NCBI RefSeq assembly: GCF_027286325.1
Contig: NZ_CP114588.1
Span: 1,637,317 to 1,701,316, forward strand
Direction: 5' to 3'
Source of the DNA: Salinivibrio kushneri
GTDB taxonomy: Bacteria > Pseudomonadota > Gammaproteobacteria > Enterobacterales > Vibrionaceae
Length of the DNA: 64,000 nucleotides
This document shows, in pieces, positions 1 through 6,761 of this stretch (position 1 is the stretch's first letter; each line of letters begins with the position of its first letter). The notes under the pieces are model-generated. The model was not told where the DNA came from and made no database searches. It saw only the letters and a program-made list of their open reading frames with translations. The translations under genes and the position numbers were made by a program.

Positions 1-1409
1 GCGCTTTCACCTTCACGAGCCACAAAGTCGAGGATTTCTTGGTCAGTTTGTGCCTCGCTGCCCGGTGATAACTCTTTACCGCGAAGGTGGTCAAACGCAG
101 GTTGCGCAATGATATCTCGCGATACGCGAATCGCTTCCACCCACTCTTTACGCTCTTGCGGCGTAGAAAGATAGTTGAAGAAGATCTCTGGCTTCTCATC
201 TGGGTTAGTGCTGCGAATTTTCACGTGGCCACGCACATCAGTATTCATTGGCCCCACATGCAACTGGAAACCATGCCCTTTGTTCGGTGCCGAGCCATCA
301 TAGCGGATCGCCAGAGGCAAAAAGTGGAACTGCAAGTTCGGATATGCCACCTCATCATTACCACGTACAAACCCCCCTGCTTCAAAATGGTTGGTGGCGG
401 CAGCGCCTTTACGGCGGAACAGCCAATCAAAACCGATTTTCGGTTGATTATGGAACTTAAGCGCGGGATACATGCTGACTGGCTCTTTACATTCATATTG
501 CACGTAAAGCTCCAAGTGATCTTGCAAGTTTTCCCCCACACCCGGCAGGTGGTGGACAGGCTTGATCCCCAAGTTTTTCAACATGGTTTCGTCACCCACG
601 CCAGATAGTTGCAGTAGTTTGGGCGAGTTAATCGCGCCACCACAGCTAATGATTTCCGTACCATAGGCGGTTTTCTTCCGACCCCACTTGCGGTATTCCA
701 CCCCGATCGCGGTTTTATTTTCGAACAGCACTTTGTCTGTTGTCGCACCGGTGATCACCGTGAGATTTTTGCGGTTCATCACGGGGTGTAGATACGCCCG
801 CGCCGCACTGTGGCGACGGCCTCGATAGATGTTTTGGTCGAAAATACCAAACCCTTCTTGCTGATAACCGTTTACGTCGTCTGTCAACGGATAACCCGCT
901 TGCTGCGTCGCATCAAAAAAGGCACTGAATAAAGGGTTATCACAATTTGCTGTGGTAATAGCCAAGGGGCCATTATTGCCATGGTAATCGTTTTGCCCCT
1001 GCAAGCGTGTTTCACACTTACGGAAGTACGGTAGACAGTGGGCATAGTCCCACTCTTTTAATCCATGCTCATTGGCCCACTTTTCATAATCCATCGCATT
1101 GCCGCGAATATAAATCATGCCGTTGATGCTACTGCTGCCCCCAAGCACTTTCCCTCGCGGCTGTGCGATACGGCGGTTATGCATATTCGGCTCAGGTTCA
1201 GATTCGTATAACCAGTTATAGGTGCTGTCCGTGAGCAAATAGGTTAACGCCGCGGGCATGTGGATCCGAAAATCCAGCCGGTAGTCTGGCCGTCCTGCTT
1301 CGAGTAGCAGTACGTTGTTATCTGGGTTAGCACTTAAACGGTTCGCCAGAACACAGCCTGCCGAGCCCGCGCCGATGATGATATAGTCGTAATTTTGTTG
1401 CTGTCCCAT
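1..1409 (-). CDS. betA: Choline dehydrogenase BetA, 5' part (gene runs off the left edge)
   Basis: FAD-dependent GMC oxidoreductase that oxidises choline to betaine aldehyde (and on to glycine betaine), the osmoprotectant route. About 469 N-terminal residues are in the window; the family is about 555-565 long. The N-terminus carries the dinucleotide-binding motif IIIGAGSAGCVLANRL, then GGSSSINGMIYIRGNAMDY and SGVGDETMLKNLGI, all close to E. coli BetA. The ATG at 1409 follows a GGAGG site. The gene upstream on the same strand is a FadR-type regulator, not betI; no betB or betI lies in the visible part, so the rest of any bet operon would be to the left. A BCCT carrier that could supply choline or betaine sits at 40587. 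Confidence 0.93.
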   Translation of the reverse strand, partial: MGQQQNYDYIIIGAGSAGCVLANRLSANPDNNVLLLEAGRPDYRLDFRIHMPAALTYLLTDSTYNWLYESEPEPNMHNRRIAQPRGKVLGGSSSINGMIYIRGNAMDYEKWANEHGLKEWDYAHCLPYFRKCETRLQGQNDYHGNNGPLAITTANCDNPLFSAFFDATQQAGYPLTDDVNGYQQEGFGIFDQNIYRGRRHSAARAYLHPVMNRKNLTVITGATTDKVLFENKTAIGVEYRKWGRKKTAYGTEIISCGGAINSPKLLQLSGVGDETMLKNLGIKPVHHLPGVGENLQDHLELYVQYECKEPVSMYPALKFHNQPKIGFDWLFRRKGAAATNHFEAGGFVRGNDEVAYPNLQFHFLPLAIRYDGSAPNKGHGFQLHVGPMNTDVRGHVKIRSTNPDEKPEIFFNYLSTPQERKEWVEAIRVSRDIIAQPAFDHLRGKELSPGSEAQTDQEILDFVAREGES

Positions 1410-1516
1410 AAAACCTCCAAATTTTTCCTTCCCGTGTGCAGGGCGTCAGCCCGGAACAGTCGCAACACAGAAATAGGTGTGATTGTGTAGAGGTTTCCTT
1501 TTTGAAGTTTTTATAA

Positions 1517-2251
1517 TTAGCTTGATGTTTGTTCATCAATGCATTGTTGTAGCAACCGATAGTGGTGGCTAATCGTCGCTTGCGCCTTAAACGGCTCCGC
1601 AGCGATAATGTGGTTAACTGTCTGTTGCCAGTTTTCCACCGTTTGGCGACGATAATCCGCCGCCTGATAAAGGGCATAATCGTGCGAGCTAAACCCTTGC
1701 TGGATAGCGTGCATCACCCATTCAAAAATCGGGTTGCCGGACATCGCAGCAATCAGTAGGTTTAGTGCCCGATCGAGCTCTCCTAAGCGATCCAAATCCG
1801 GTGCTTTTTCAGCGGCGAGTGCCGCCAGCTCTGTGACGCTTTCACTGAGCTGTCGTTTTTGCGACGCAGTACCACGACTAATAGCGAGCAACACCAAGCT
1901 TTGATCGACCGTTTCACGAAACTCTGCGACCTTGTCCGCTTGAACATGGCTTTGCTTTAGAAACAGCGCCAGTGATTCACTGATGTTATGCACATCAACC
2001 TGACGCACGACCGCCCCACCTTTTTGGCCTTTACGGATCTCAATTAAGCCTTTTTGTTTGAGTGACTGAATAGCCTCTCGCACCACACCACGGCCAGTGC
2101 CAAACTGTTGCTGCAGTTCTCGCTCACTGGGCAATTTGTCACCGGGCTTAAGTGCTTCAGACAAAATCGCTGATTCGATTTGTAATGCCACATCTTCACT
2201 CGCTCGGCCCATTTGAACCGGATGAAAAAGGCTACTGGTGGATGTTGTCAT
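1517..2251 (-). CDS. GntR-family (FadR subfamily) transcriptional regulator
   Basis: 244 residues. The N-terminal winged helix-turn-helix (about 15-80) has the typical GDKLPSERELQQQFGTGRGVVREAIQSLKQKGLIE; the remainder is a helical FCD-type effector domain (about 95-235). FadR-subfamily members usually bind TGGT-N-ACCA-like palindromes and respond to organic acids or related metabolites. Two such palindromes lie just upstream (2268-2280 and 2330-2342), so it probably represses itself. betA follows on the same strand after 107 bases, which makes betA a possible target or co-transcribed gene, although no operator was seen in that gap. The effector cannot be named from sequence. Confidence 0.85.
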   Translation of the reverse strand: MTTSTSSLFHPVQMGRASEDVALQIESAILSEALKPGDKLPSERELQQQFGTGRGVVREAIQSLKQKGLIEIRKGQKGGAVVRQVDVHNISESLALFLKQSHVQADKVAEFRETVDQSLVLLAISRGTASQKRQLSESVTELAALAAEKAPDLDRLGELDRALNLLIAAMSGNPIFEWVMHAIQQGFSSHDYALYQAADYRRQTVENWQQTVNHIIAAEPFKAQATISHHYRLLQQCIDEQTSS

Positions 2252-2267
2252 GGTTACCTCTTCGCTT

Positions 2268-2280
2268 TTGGTAGTACCAA
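2268..2280. promoter_or_regulatory. GntR/FadR-type operator palindrome 1
   Basis: Perfect inverted repeat TTGGTAGTACCAA, 17 bases upstream of the regulator start codon. It matches the TGGTnnnACCA pattern known for FadR-subfamily operators (FadR, PdhR, LldR). Its position over the likely ribosome-binding or promoter region suggests autorepression. Confidence 0.65.
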
Positions 2281-2329
2281 ACTAGCAAATTTTTGCATTA
2301 ACAGTCAAATTAAGACGGATACCTTGGAT

Positions 2330-2342
2330 TTGGTCGTACCAT
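2330..2342. promoter_or_regulatory. GntR/FadR-type operator palindrome 2
   Basis: Second TTTGGTCGTACCA-like palindrome, about 62 bases (near six helical turns) upstream of the first. Two spaced sites are common for cooperative or looping repression. One half-site is a weaker match than in the first operator. Confidence 0.5.
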
Positions 2343-2393
2343 TCAAGTGTTAGTCGCTAATTATCAATAGGTTGATTTTAAAGTAAAAAATAA

Positions 2394-2426
2394 AAATCCC
2401 GCTCAGCATATGCCAAAGCGGGATTT
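2394..2426 (-). terminator. Rho-independent terminator after the GNAT gene
   Basis: Ten-base stem AAATCCCGCT / AGCGGGATTT with a 13-base loop. A run of A on the plus strand to its left gives a T-tract on the minus strand, so it ends the minus-strand transcript of the acetyltransferase at 2447. Confidence 0.8.
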
Positions 2427-2446
2427 CTTTGGTAGAAATGAAATTT

Positions 2447-2899
2447 TTATCTTTGGTAAACCATTCGCCACTCTCGTTCACCGGTGTGTGGATCAGTCTG
2501 TGCTCTATCGACCTGGAAACCATGACGCAAATAAAATGCATGGCTGGCATGGTTTTTTTGGTAAACCGTCAAATCAATGTAGTTTTGTTGTTGCTGCGCA
2601 TGACTTAGCAACTGGCTGCCCACGCCTTGCCCCTGCTTCTTCGGCGCAACAAAGATCGCTGCCAATGTTTGACCATGCATCGCGTAGAACCCCTCGATGG
2701 CTCCATCTCGCTCCATCACCCACACTTCTGCCATCGGCAAATAGGCAGATCGCATGGCTTCGCGCTGCTGATACCAAAAATCGTCATCAATAAAGTCATG
2801 CGCTTTTAATGATGCGTTCAACCAGATATCAAGTACCGCATCAGTGTCTGCCGGACGCATACGGCGCAAACTATGTGGCGAGTTTGGGGTGGGTATCAT
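2447..2899 (-). CDS. GNAT-family N-acetyltransferase, YiaC-like
   Basis: 150 residues with a single GNAT domain. The acetyl-CoA loop is visible as VAPKKQGQGVGSQLL, followed by the typical late motif VYQKNHASHAFYLRHGF. The pattern (LDIWLNASLKAHDFI near the start, AAIFVAPK in the middle) resembles E. coli YiaC, a lysine/N-terminal acetyltransferase of similar length, but orthology is not certain. It lies 12 bases downstream of the carbonic anhydrase-like gene on the same strand and is followed by a clear terminator, so the two may be co-transcribed. Confidence 0.8.
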   Translation of the reverse strand: MIPTPNSPHSLRRMRPADTDAVLDIWLNASLKAHDFIDDDFWYQQREAMRSAYLPMAEVWVMERDGAIEGFYAMHGQTLAAIFVAPKKQGQGVGSQLLSHAQQQQNYIDLTVYQKNHASHAFYLRHGFQVDRAQTDPHTGEREWRMVYQR

Positions 2900-2911
2900 G
2901 GCGCCTCCTGA

Positions 2912-3754
2912 TTATCGGCCTGACAGCAGTGCAGGATTGGTCACTCGGTTCCTTACACCATGAGCATGGCGCTCATCAAATACATTGGCATGACACCAAC
3001 GCTGCACACTAGCAATATCAACTTTTTTAACATGTGGACGGACACGCCATGTGACTTGGTAAGGAGAGCCTTTTTGGTTATAGCCAGGGCCCGTGGTTGA
3101 CCCTAAGTAAGTGACAGGGTTACCGCTGTCTTCTGGTAAATTGATCGCTTGGTAACGCCCTTTACGTTGACCAACTTTAGCAAGCTGAGAGAAATCACGC
3201 GCGTTAGGATCATTCACCACCACCAATACCTGCGCTTCAACACGTAACTGCGGGTTACGCGTCGCCTCACTCAAGCATGCGCCCAGTGTTGGCCCGGGCG
3301 CCACAGACGCTGAGCTATACACATAGTGAAGCTCCAGCGTATCTCCGACGTTGACACCTTGATGCTTACTGGCACAGACAGGCTGGTCGTAAGACGCGCG
3401 TTCACTGTCCGATAAAGCGCCTGAATAAAGATAGCCGCTGTGATAGCCGTGACCGTCCCCAGCCCCTGCAAAACGCGTAAACTCTCCGCCTTTATGCTCA
3501 GCGTTTTTATGGAAGTGGATATTACAGAGGTTCATCGCTTGCGCTGGCGGTGCGTAATTAAATCGCTGAGGGTTGGTGCCGTGGATGGCATCAATATCAC
3601 GCGGTGATTGCGGGCCAAACCCTTTACCTTGTGTGGCACGCTCAAGCGCGTCACGCTGCTTAGTTATCGCGTCGTTCACCTCGGAGGCCGCTAACGATGT
3701 AGAGGCGACGAGCATTCCTAACGACAAGGTGGCAAGAGAGAGTAACGTTTTCAT
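2912..3754 (-). CDS. Secreted delta-class carbonic anhydrase-like protein
   Basis: 280 residues with a clear Sec signal peptide (MKTLLSLATLSLGMLVASTSLAA). The mature part contains NLCNIHFHKNAEHKGGEF, then YSGALSDSE, and WRVRPHVKKVDIASVQRWC near the C-terminus, which I recognise from bacterial proteins assigned to the delta-class carbonic anhydrase family. The His pair in NIHFH is a plausible zinc ligand set. A periplasmic enzyme of this type would interconvert CO2 and bicarbonate. Cysteines are few and spaced as if disulfide bonded. Family assignment is from memory of motif similarity; catalytic activity is inference. Confidence 0.68.
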   Translation of the reverse strand: MKTLLSLATLSLGMLVASTSLAASEVNDAITKQRDALERATQGKGFGPQSPRDIDAIHGTNPQRFNYAPPAQAMNLCNIHFHKNAEHKGGEFTRFAGAGDGHGYHSGYLYSGALSDSERASYDQPVCASKHQGVNVGDTLELHYVYSSASVAPGPTLGACLSEATRNPQLRVEAQVLVVVNDPNARDFSQLAKVGQRKGRYQAINLPEDSGNPVTYLGSTTGPGYNQKGSPYQVTWRVRPHVKKVDIASVQRWCHANVFDERHAHGVRNRVTNPALLSGR

Positions 3755-3998
3755 AGGTCTTTCTATTGTCAGTGAAAACTCGCGAGTCTATTCGCACTTA
3801 ACGCCAGTATATTGATCTCTCTCGTAAAAACGTGTACATCGATTAGGTCGGAGAATAATTTTGGAATCGCCCTCACTTTAAAATCAGTAAAAGCAGATAG
3901 TTGCGCACAGCAGTGAGAGAAAGCGCCATGTCGTGTGCGTGGCGACACAATAGTGCCCGACTATCCCAGTCCTGATGGGTAAAGGGTCACTGTATCCG

Positions 3999-4415
3999 TT
4001 AGTTGAGCGCTTTCGTCATAAAGTACAAAGCATGTTCCAAAGGGTAATCATCCAATGTCATCTGGCATTGATAACCATGCTTTTCGTAGAAGGGTTTAGC
4101 TTGAAAGCTTAGCGTATCAACGAACGCCATTTTACAGCCCATCTCCTTGGCGTACTCTTCCAAGTTACTTAACAAGTGACTCCCCACATGACGGTGACGA
4201 AAGGCATCATCGACCCAAAGGTATTTAATCAATAGCCATTGTCCCCATGTATTCGCCACAACGCCACCGATACGCTCATCGTTATCATTGTAGGCATAGC
4301 CGGCAAGAGAGCCTTCAGGAAGGCCAGCTAAAAACGGGGCATTGCTTTGCTGTAGCTGTTGGCGAATGGCGGTAATATCATCGTCGCTCGGGCTCGCGTC
4401 CATGCGGTATTTCAT
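3999..4415 (-). CDS. GNAT-family N-acetyltransferase
   Basis: 138 residues, single GNAT domain. Visible motifs: WLLIKYLWVDDAFRHRHVGSHLLSNLEEYAKEMGC (beta-4 and the acetyl-CoA loop, here RHRHVGSHLL) and the C-terminal FYEKHGYQCQMTLDDYP. The DALYFMTK-like end resembles small stand-alone acetyltransferases that modify small molecules; the substrate cannot be told. It stands alone between the carbonic anhydrase-like gene and the nucleotidyltransferase gene. No strong Shine-Dalgarno sequence is seen before the ATG. Confidence 0.75.
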   Translation of the reverse strand: MKYRMDASPSDDDITAIRQQLQQSNAPFLAGLPEGSLAGYAYNDNDERIGGVVANTWGQWLLIKYLWVDDAFRHRHVGSHLLSNLEEYAKEMGCKMAFVDTLSFQAKPFYEKHGYQCQMTLDDYPLEHALYFMTKALN

Positions 4416-4503
4416 CGGATTAGCTATCCATACTGTTCAACACAGCAACGAGTATGCCTTGGGTGGCATGGTTTGTCTGTGCCCATGCGCACCCTATTGA
4501 CGC

Positions 4504-5136
4504 TTACTCGTGATGGATCGGCTTCGCAGCCACAGAGCACTGAGTGGTGACCGTGAGTTTAGGCCAATGTGTAAGCCATTGCTTGTCATCAAGGCGCTGC
4601 TGAAACACGTGCCATGGACGTGCGGGGTTATGGCTAAGCTTCAATTCAAACAAAGACTGAACCCCAAAGGCAGCGATAACTTCGCAACGTTGGTTCATAT
4701 CAAGGCGAACAGCAATCGCGGTTTCTTTCTCTGGCCAAAAGCGCATCGCATCCAATGTACTTGCGTAAGGAGGATCTTGATGTTTCTCGTGCATTCGCGC
4801 CTGGTTACGCACCTGCCAGGTCATTTCTGGCATGGTCTTTTGCAGTAGCTGCTCTAAATATTGTTCGCGTTCTGCACTGGTATCTTCAGGATCGTAGAAG
4901 ACAACATCGATATCATTGAGCGCACTCGGGGAATATTTGTGCAACGCATCCCAAACCAGATTCCGGATAAATCCGGCAGCAATATAACACTGAGGGAGGT
5001 TTAAAGCTTGAACACAGCGAAGTGCACGCATTCTTACCGGATCAGCCTCAATCAAGTCAATCAAGGCACGCCGATAGGTTTTCTGACATAAAAAGAACTG
5101 GTGCTGGTGACGTTTACGGATCCGACGGCGCTTCAT
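4504..5136 (-). CDS. Nucleotidyltransferase family protein (COG3575-type)
   Basis: 210 residues. CYIAAGFIRNLVWDALHKY followed by DIDVVFYD is the nucleotidyltransferase signature of this family (G-x-x-R-N then the metal-binding D-x-D), and QRCEVIAAFGVQSLFELKLSHNP is typical of its C-terminal half. The basic N-terminus (KRRRIRKRHQHQ) is unusual. The cellular substrate is unknown. Last gene of a tight minus-strand operon: its start lies 3 bases beyond the stop of the TM2 gene. Confidence 0.75.
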   Translation of the reverse strand: MKRRRIRKRHQHQFFLCQKTYRRALIDLIEADPVRMRALRCVQALNLPQCYIAAGFIRNLVWDALHKYSPSALNDIDVVFYDPEDTSAEREQYLEQLLQKTMPEMTWQVRNQARMHEKHQDPPYASTLDAMRFWPEKETAIAVRLDMNQRCEVIAAFGVQSLFELKLSHNPARPWHVFQQRLDDKQWLTHWPKLTVTTQCSVAAKPIHHE

Positions 5137-5139
5137 GGA

Positions 5140-5532
5140 TTAACCACCGCGGCGGATGTGTTCGAATATTTCGCGTGATACATGGTAGTTGTACTGCCTG
5201 GCAATCTTCTGGGCAAAAAACAGCTGTGGTAATTCAAATAGCACTAAACCCGCCAAAATCAAACCAAAATAAGGCTGATTCAGTACTAAGCCGATAATGG
5301 CGATAACCAACAGCACACATTCTACGACAAACAACCCATACTTTCGCAAGTAAAGATGATGTATCCCCCCTAAGAACCCCCAATTTAGCGCCGCATAAGT
5401 ATCGGGATCTTTAAGCTGTCTTGATTGCTCGGCAAAAAAGCGTTTTTTCTGGCTTTGGGTTAAGCCATTTACCTGCTGCTTGAGCTCGGTCTCTTGTGCT
5501 TCTAGCGCTTCTATAGGTTGGGTAAAACGCAT
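5140..5532 (-). CDS. TM2 domain-containing membrane protein
   Basis: 130 residues. A soluble N-terminal part (about 1-45, KQQVNGLTQSQKKRFFAEQ) precedes two hydrophobic segments: NWGFLGGIHHLYLRKYGLFVV is the TM2-type hairpin entry (GxxGxHxFYLxRYxxG-like), followed by LLVIAIIGLVL and LILAGLVLFELPQLFF. TM2 proteins are small inner-membrane proteins without a defined general role. Its ATG overlaps the last base of the yidD stop codon (TAATG), indicating translational coupling in the DUF4177-yidD-TM2-nucleotidyltransferase operon. Confidence 0.8.
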   Translation of the reverse strand: MRFTQPIEALEAQETELKQQVNGLTQSQKKRFFAEQSRQLKDPDTYAALNWGFLGGIHHLYLRKYGLFVVECVLLVIAIIGLVLNQPYFGLILAGLVLFELPQLFFAQKIARQYNYHVSREIFEHIRRGG

Positions 5533-5756
5533 TACGGCACCTCGTCGTGAATTTTCTCTCGCGCATCGGGGTTATTGCAGCGGCGAATACGCGCCAAACC
5601 AAGTTGCCAGCCTCGAATGGCCCCGTACTTCTCGATGGCTTGGCGAGTGTACTCCGAGCACGTAGGCTCAAAGTTACACTCAATATTGAACAGTTTCTTT
5701 GATCCACCTTTTGCTTGATAGTGGTGGATCAAAGAGAGCGACAAATACTTGAGCAT
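5532..5756 (-). CDS. yidD: Membrane protein insertion efficiency factor YidD
   Basis: 74 residues matching the YidD family: [55 protein letters not shown]-like, with the conserved Cys residues of F-x-PTCSEY and RRC. YidD helps YidC-dependent insertion of inner-membrane proteins. Its usual home is rpmH-rnpA-yidD-yidC; here it instead sits between a DUF4177 gene and a TM2 gene, with start and stop codons overlapping on both sides. It may be a second copy or the only one; the window cannot show this. Confidence 0.9.
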   Translation of the reverse strand: [74 protein letters not shown]

Positions 5757-5971
5757 TACCGGCCCAAAGTCACAATCACCGCTTCACGTTGCCAAAATAG
5801 CATATAACGTTTCTTTTCAATAACTTGAAAGACAACCTGCCAACCGTCTTGTGCGTACTGGTTTAGCTCTGCCTCCAAGCGCTGCAACGGCAAGCCGCTC
5901 GAGCCGAGTAGTAAGGTGCCGCAGCCTCCCTCTACAATGTGTACAACCTTATATTCGGTAAACTTACTCAT
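5756..5971 (-). CDS. DUF4177-like small protein
   Basis: 71 residues. EYKVVHI...LEAELNQYAQDGWQVVFQVIEKKRY is the usual DUF4177 pattern (a short alpha/beta protein in which YKVV, LN-x-x-x-x-GW and V-x-x-x-x form the core). Function unknown. First gene of the four-gene operon with yidD, TM2 and the nucleotidyltransferase; GAGG lies 8 bases before the ATG, and its stop overlaps the yidD start. Confidence 0.7.
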   Translation of the reverse strand: MSKFTEYKVVHIVEGGCGTLLLGSSGLPLQRLEAELNQYAQDGWQVVFQVIEKKRYMLFWQREAVIVTLGR

Positions 5972-6135
5972 CTATTATCCTCACCTTGGATGGTATATCT
6001 GTCCAGATGACAGTTGCCCGTCATCTTTTAGAAAAAGCCTGAATATTCTCTGAGAAAAATGGTTTCGGTTCAAAACGTTATTACTCGTCAGCAAAACTTT
6101 TGAAGCCAGTTCACGTTCGTGTATCACGTTGCCCT

Positions 6136-6678
6136 TTATTCAACCAAAGGATTGAGTTTGGCGGTGAGCACATGATCTTGCCAGCGGCCATTGATTTTGA
6201 GGTAACGGCGCGCATAGCCTTCGCGCTCAAATCCCAGCTTGGTAAGTAGCCGCTCACTGCGGGTATTGTCGGGCATATAATTGGCCATTACGCGGTGCAA
6301 TCCAACCTGCTCAAACACAAAACGGATACCTGCTTGGATGGCTTCGTGCATATAACCCTGCCCTTCATAACGTTTGTCAGCGGCATAACCTAACAGGCAC
6401 GCTTGAAAGACGCCGTGGATCACGTTGGTAAAATTGCACACCCCTATCACATCGTCCCGTTCATGATGCAAAATCACAAACTTGAAGGCTTGCTGGTGTT
6501 GAAACAAGTCCTTCGCTTCTTGCAGCGCGCGATGCCAATAGTCTTCGCGGTAAAATGCGGCAGGGCGTATGGGCTCCCATGGGGAAAGGTGGACACGATT
6601 TCGCTGATAAAACTGCGCCATCATGTCGGCTTTTTCTGGAGGAAGTAAAACCAGTCTCGTCCTTGGCGTGCTTAGCAC
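6136..6678 (-). CDS. rimJ: Ribosomal protein S5 alanine N-acetyltransferase RimJ
   Basis: 180 residues, RimJ/RimL-type GNAT. Close to E. coli RimJ throughout: N-terminal RTRLVLLPPEKADMM, FYQRNRVHLSPWEPIRP, VIGVCNFTNVIHGVFQACLLGYAADKRYEGQGYMHEA, HRVMANYMPDNTRSERLLTKLGFEREGYARRYLKINGRWQDHVLTA. RimJ acetylates the N-terminal alanine of ribosomal protein S5. The start is GTG, fixed by an AAGGAGG site 5 bases upstream. It is monocistronic and lies downstream of the M13 peptidase gene beyond a strong terminator. Confidence 0.92.
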   Translation of the reverse strand: MLSTPRTRLVLLPPEKADMMAQFYQRNRVHLSPWEPIRPAAFYREDYWHRALQEAKDLFQHQQAFKFVILHHERDDVIGVCNFTNVIHGVFQACLLGYAADKRYEGQGYMHEAIQAGIRFVFEQVGLHRVMANYMPDNTRSERLLTKLGFEREGYARRYLKINGRWQDHVLTAKLNPLVE

Positions 6679-6729
6679 GTGAGCCTCCTTGCATCGATTC
6701 GCGCGACGGACAGTACCAACATCTATCGC

Positions 6730-6754
6730 AAAAAATGCCGCCCTTGCGGCGGCA
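6730..6754 (-). terminator. Rho-independent terminator of the M13 peptidase gene
   Basis: Seven-base GC-rich stem TGCCGCC / GGCGGCA with a 5-base loop, followed on the minus strand by five T. It lies just after the stop of the peptidase gene at 6762. Confidence 0.88.
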
Positions 6755-6761
6755 TCAGAGA

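Noticed and set aside
87..608. Plus-strand open frame of 173 residues
   Set aside because: Fully inside betA on the opposite strand, which has clear family motifs over the same bases.
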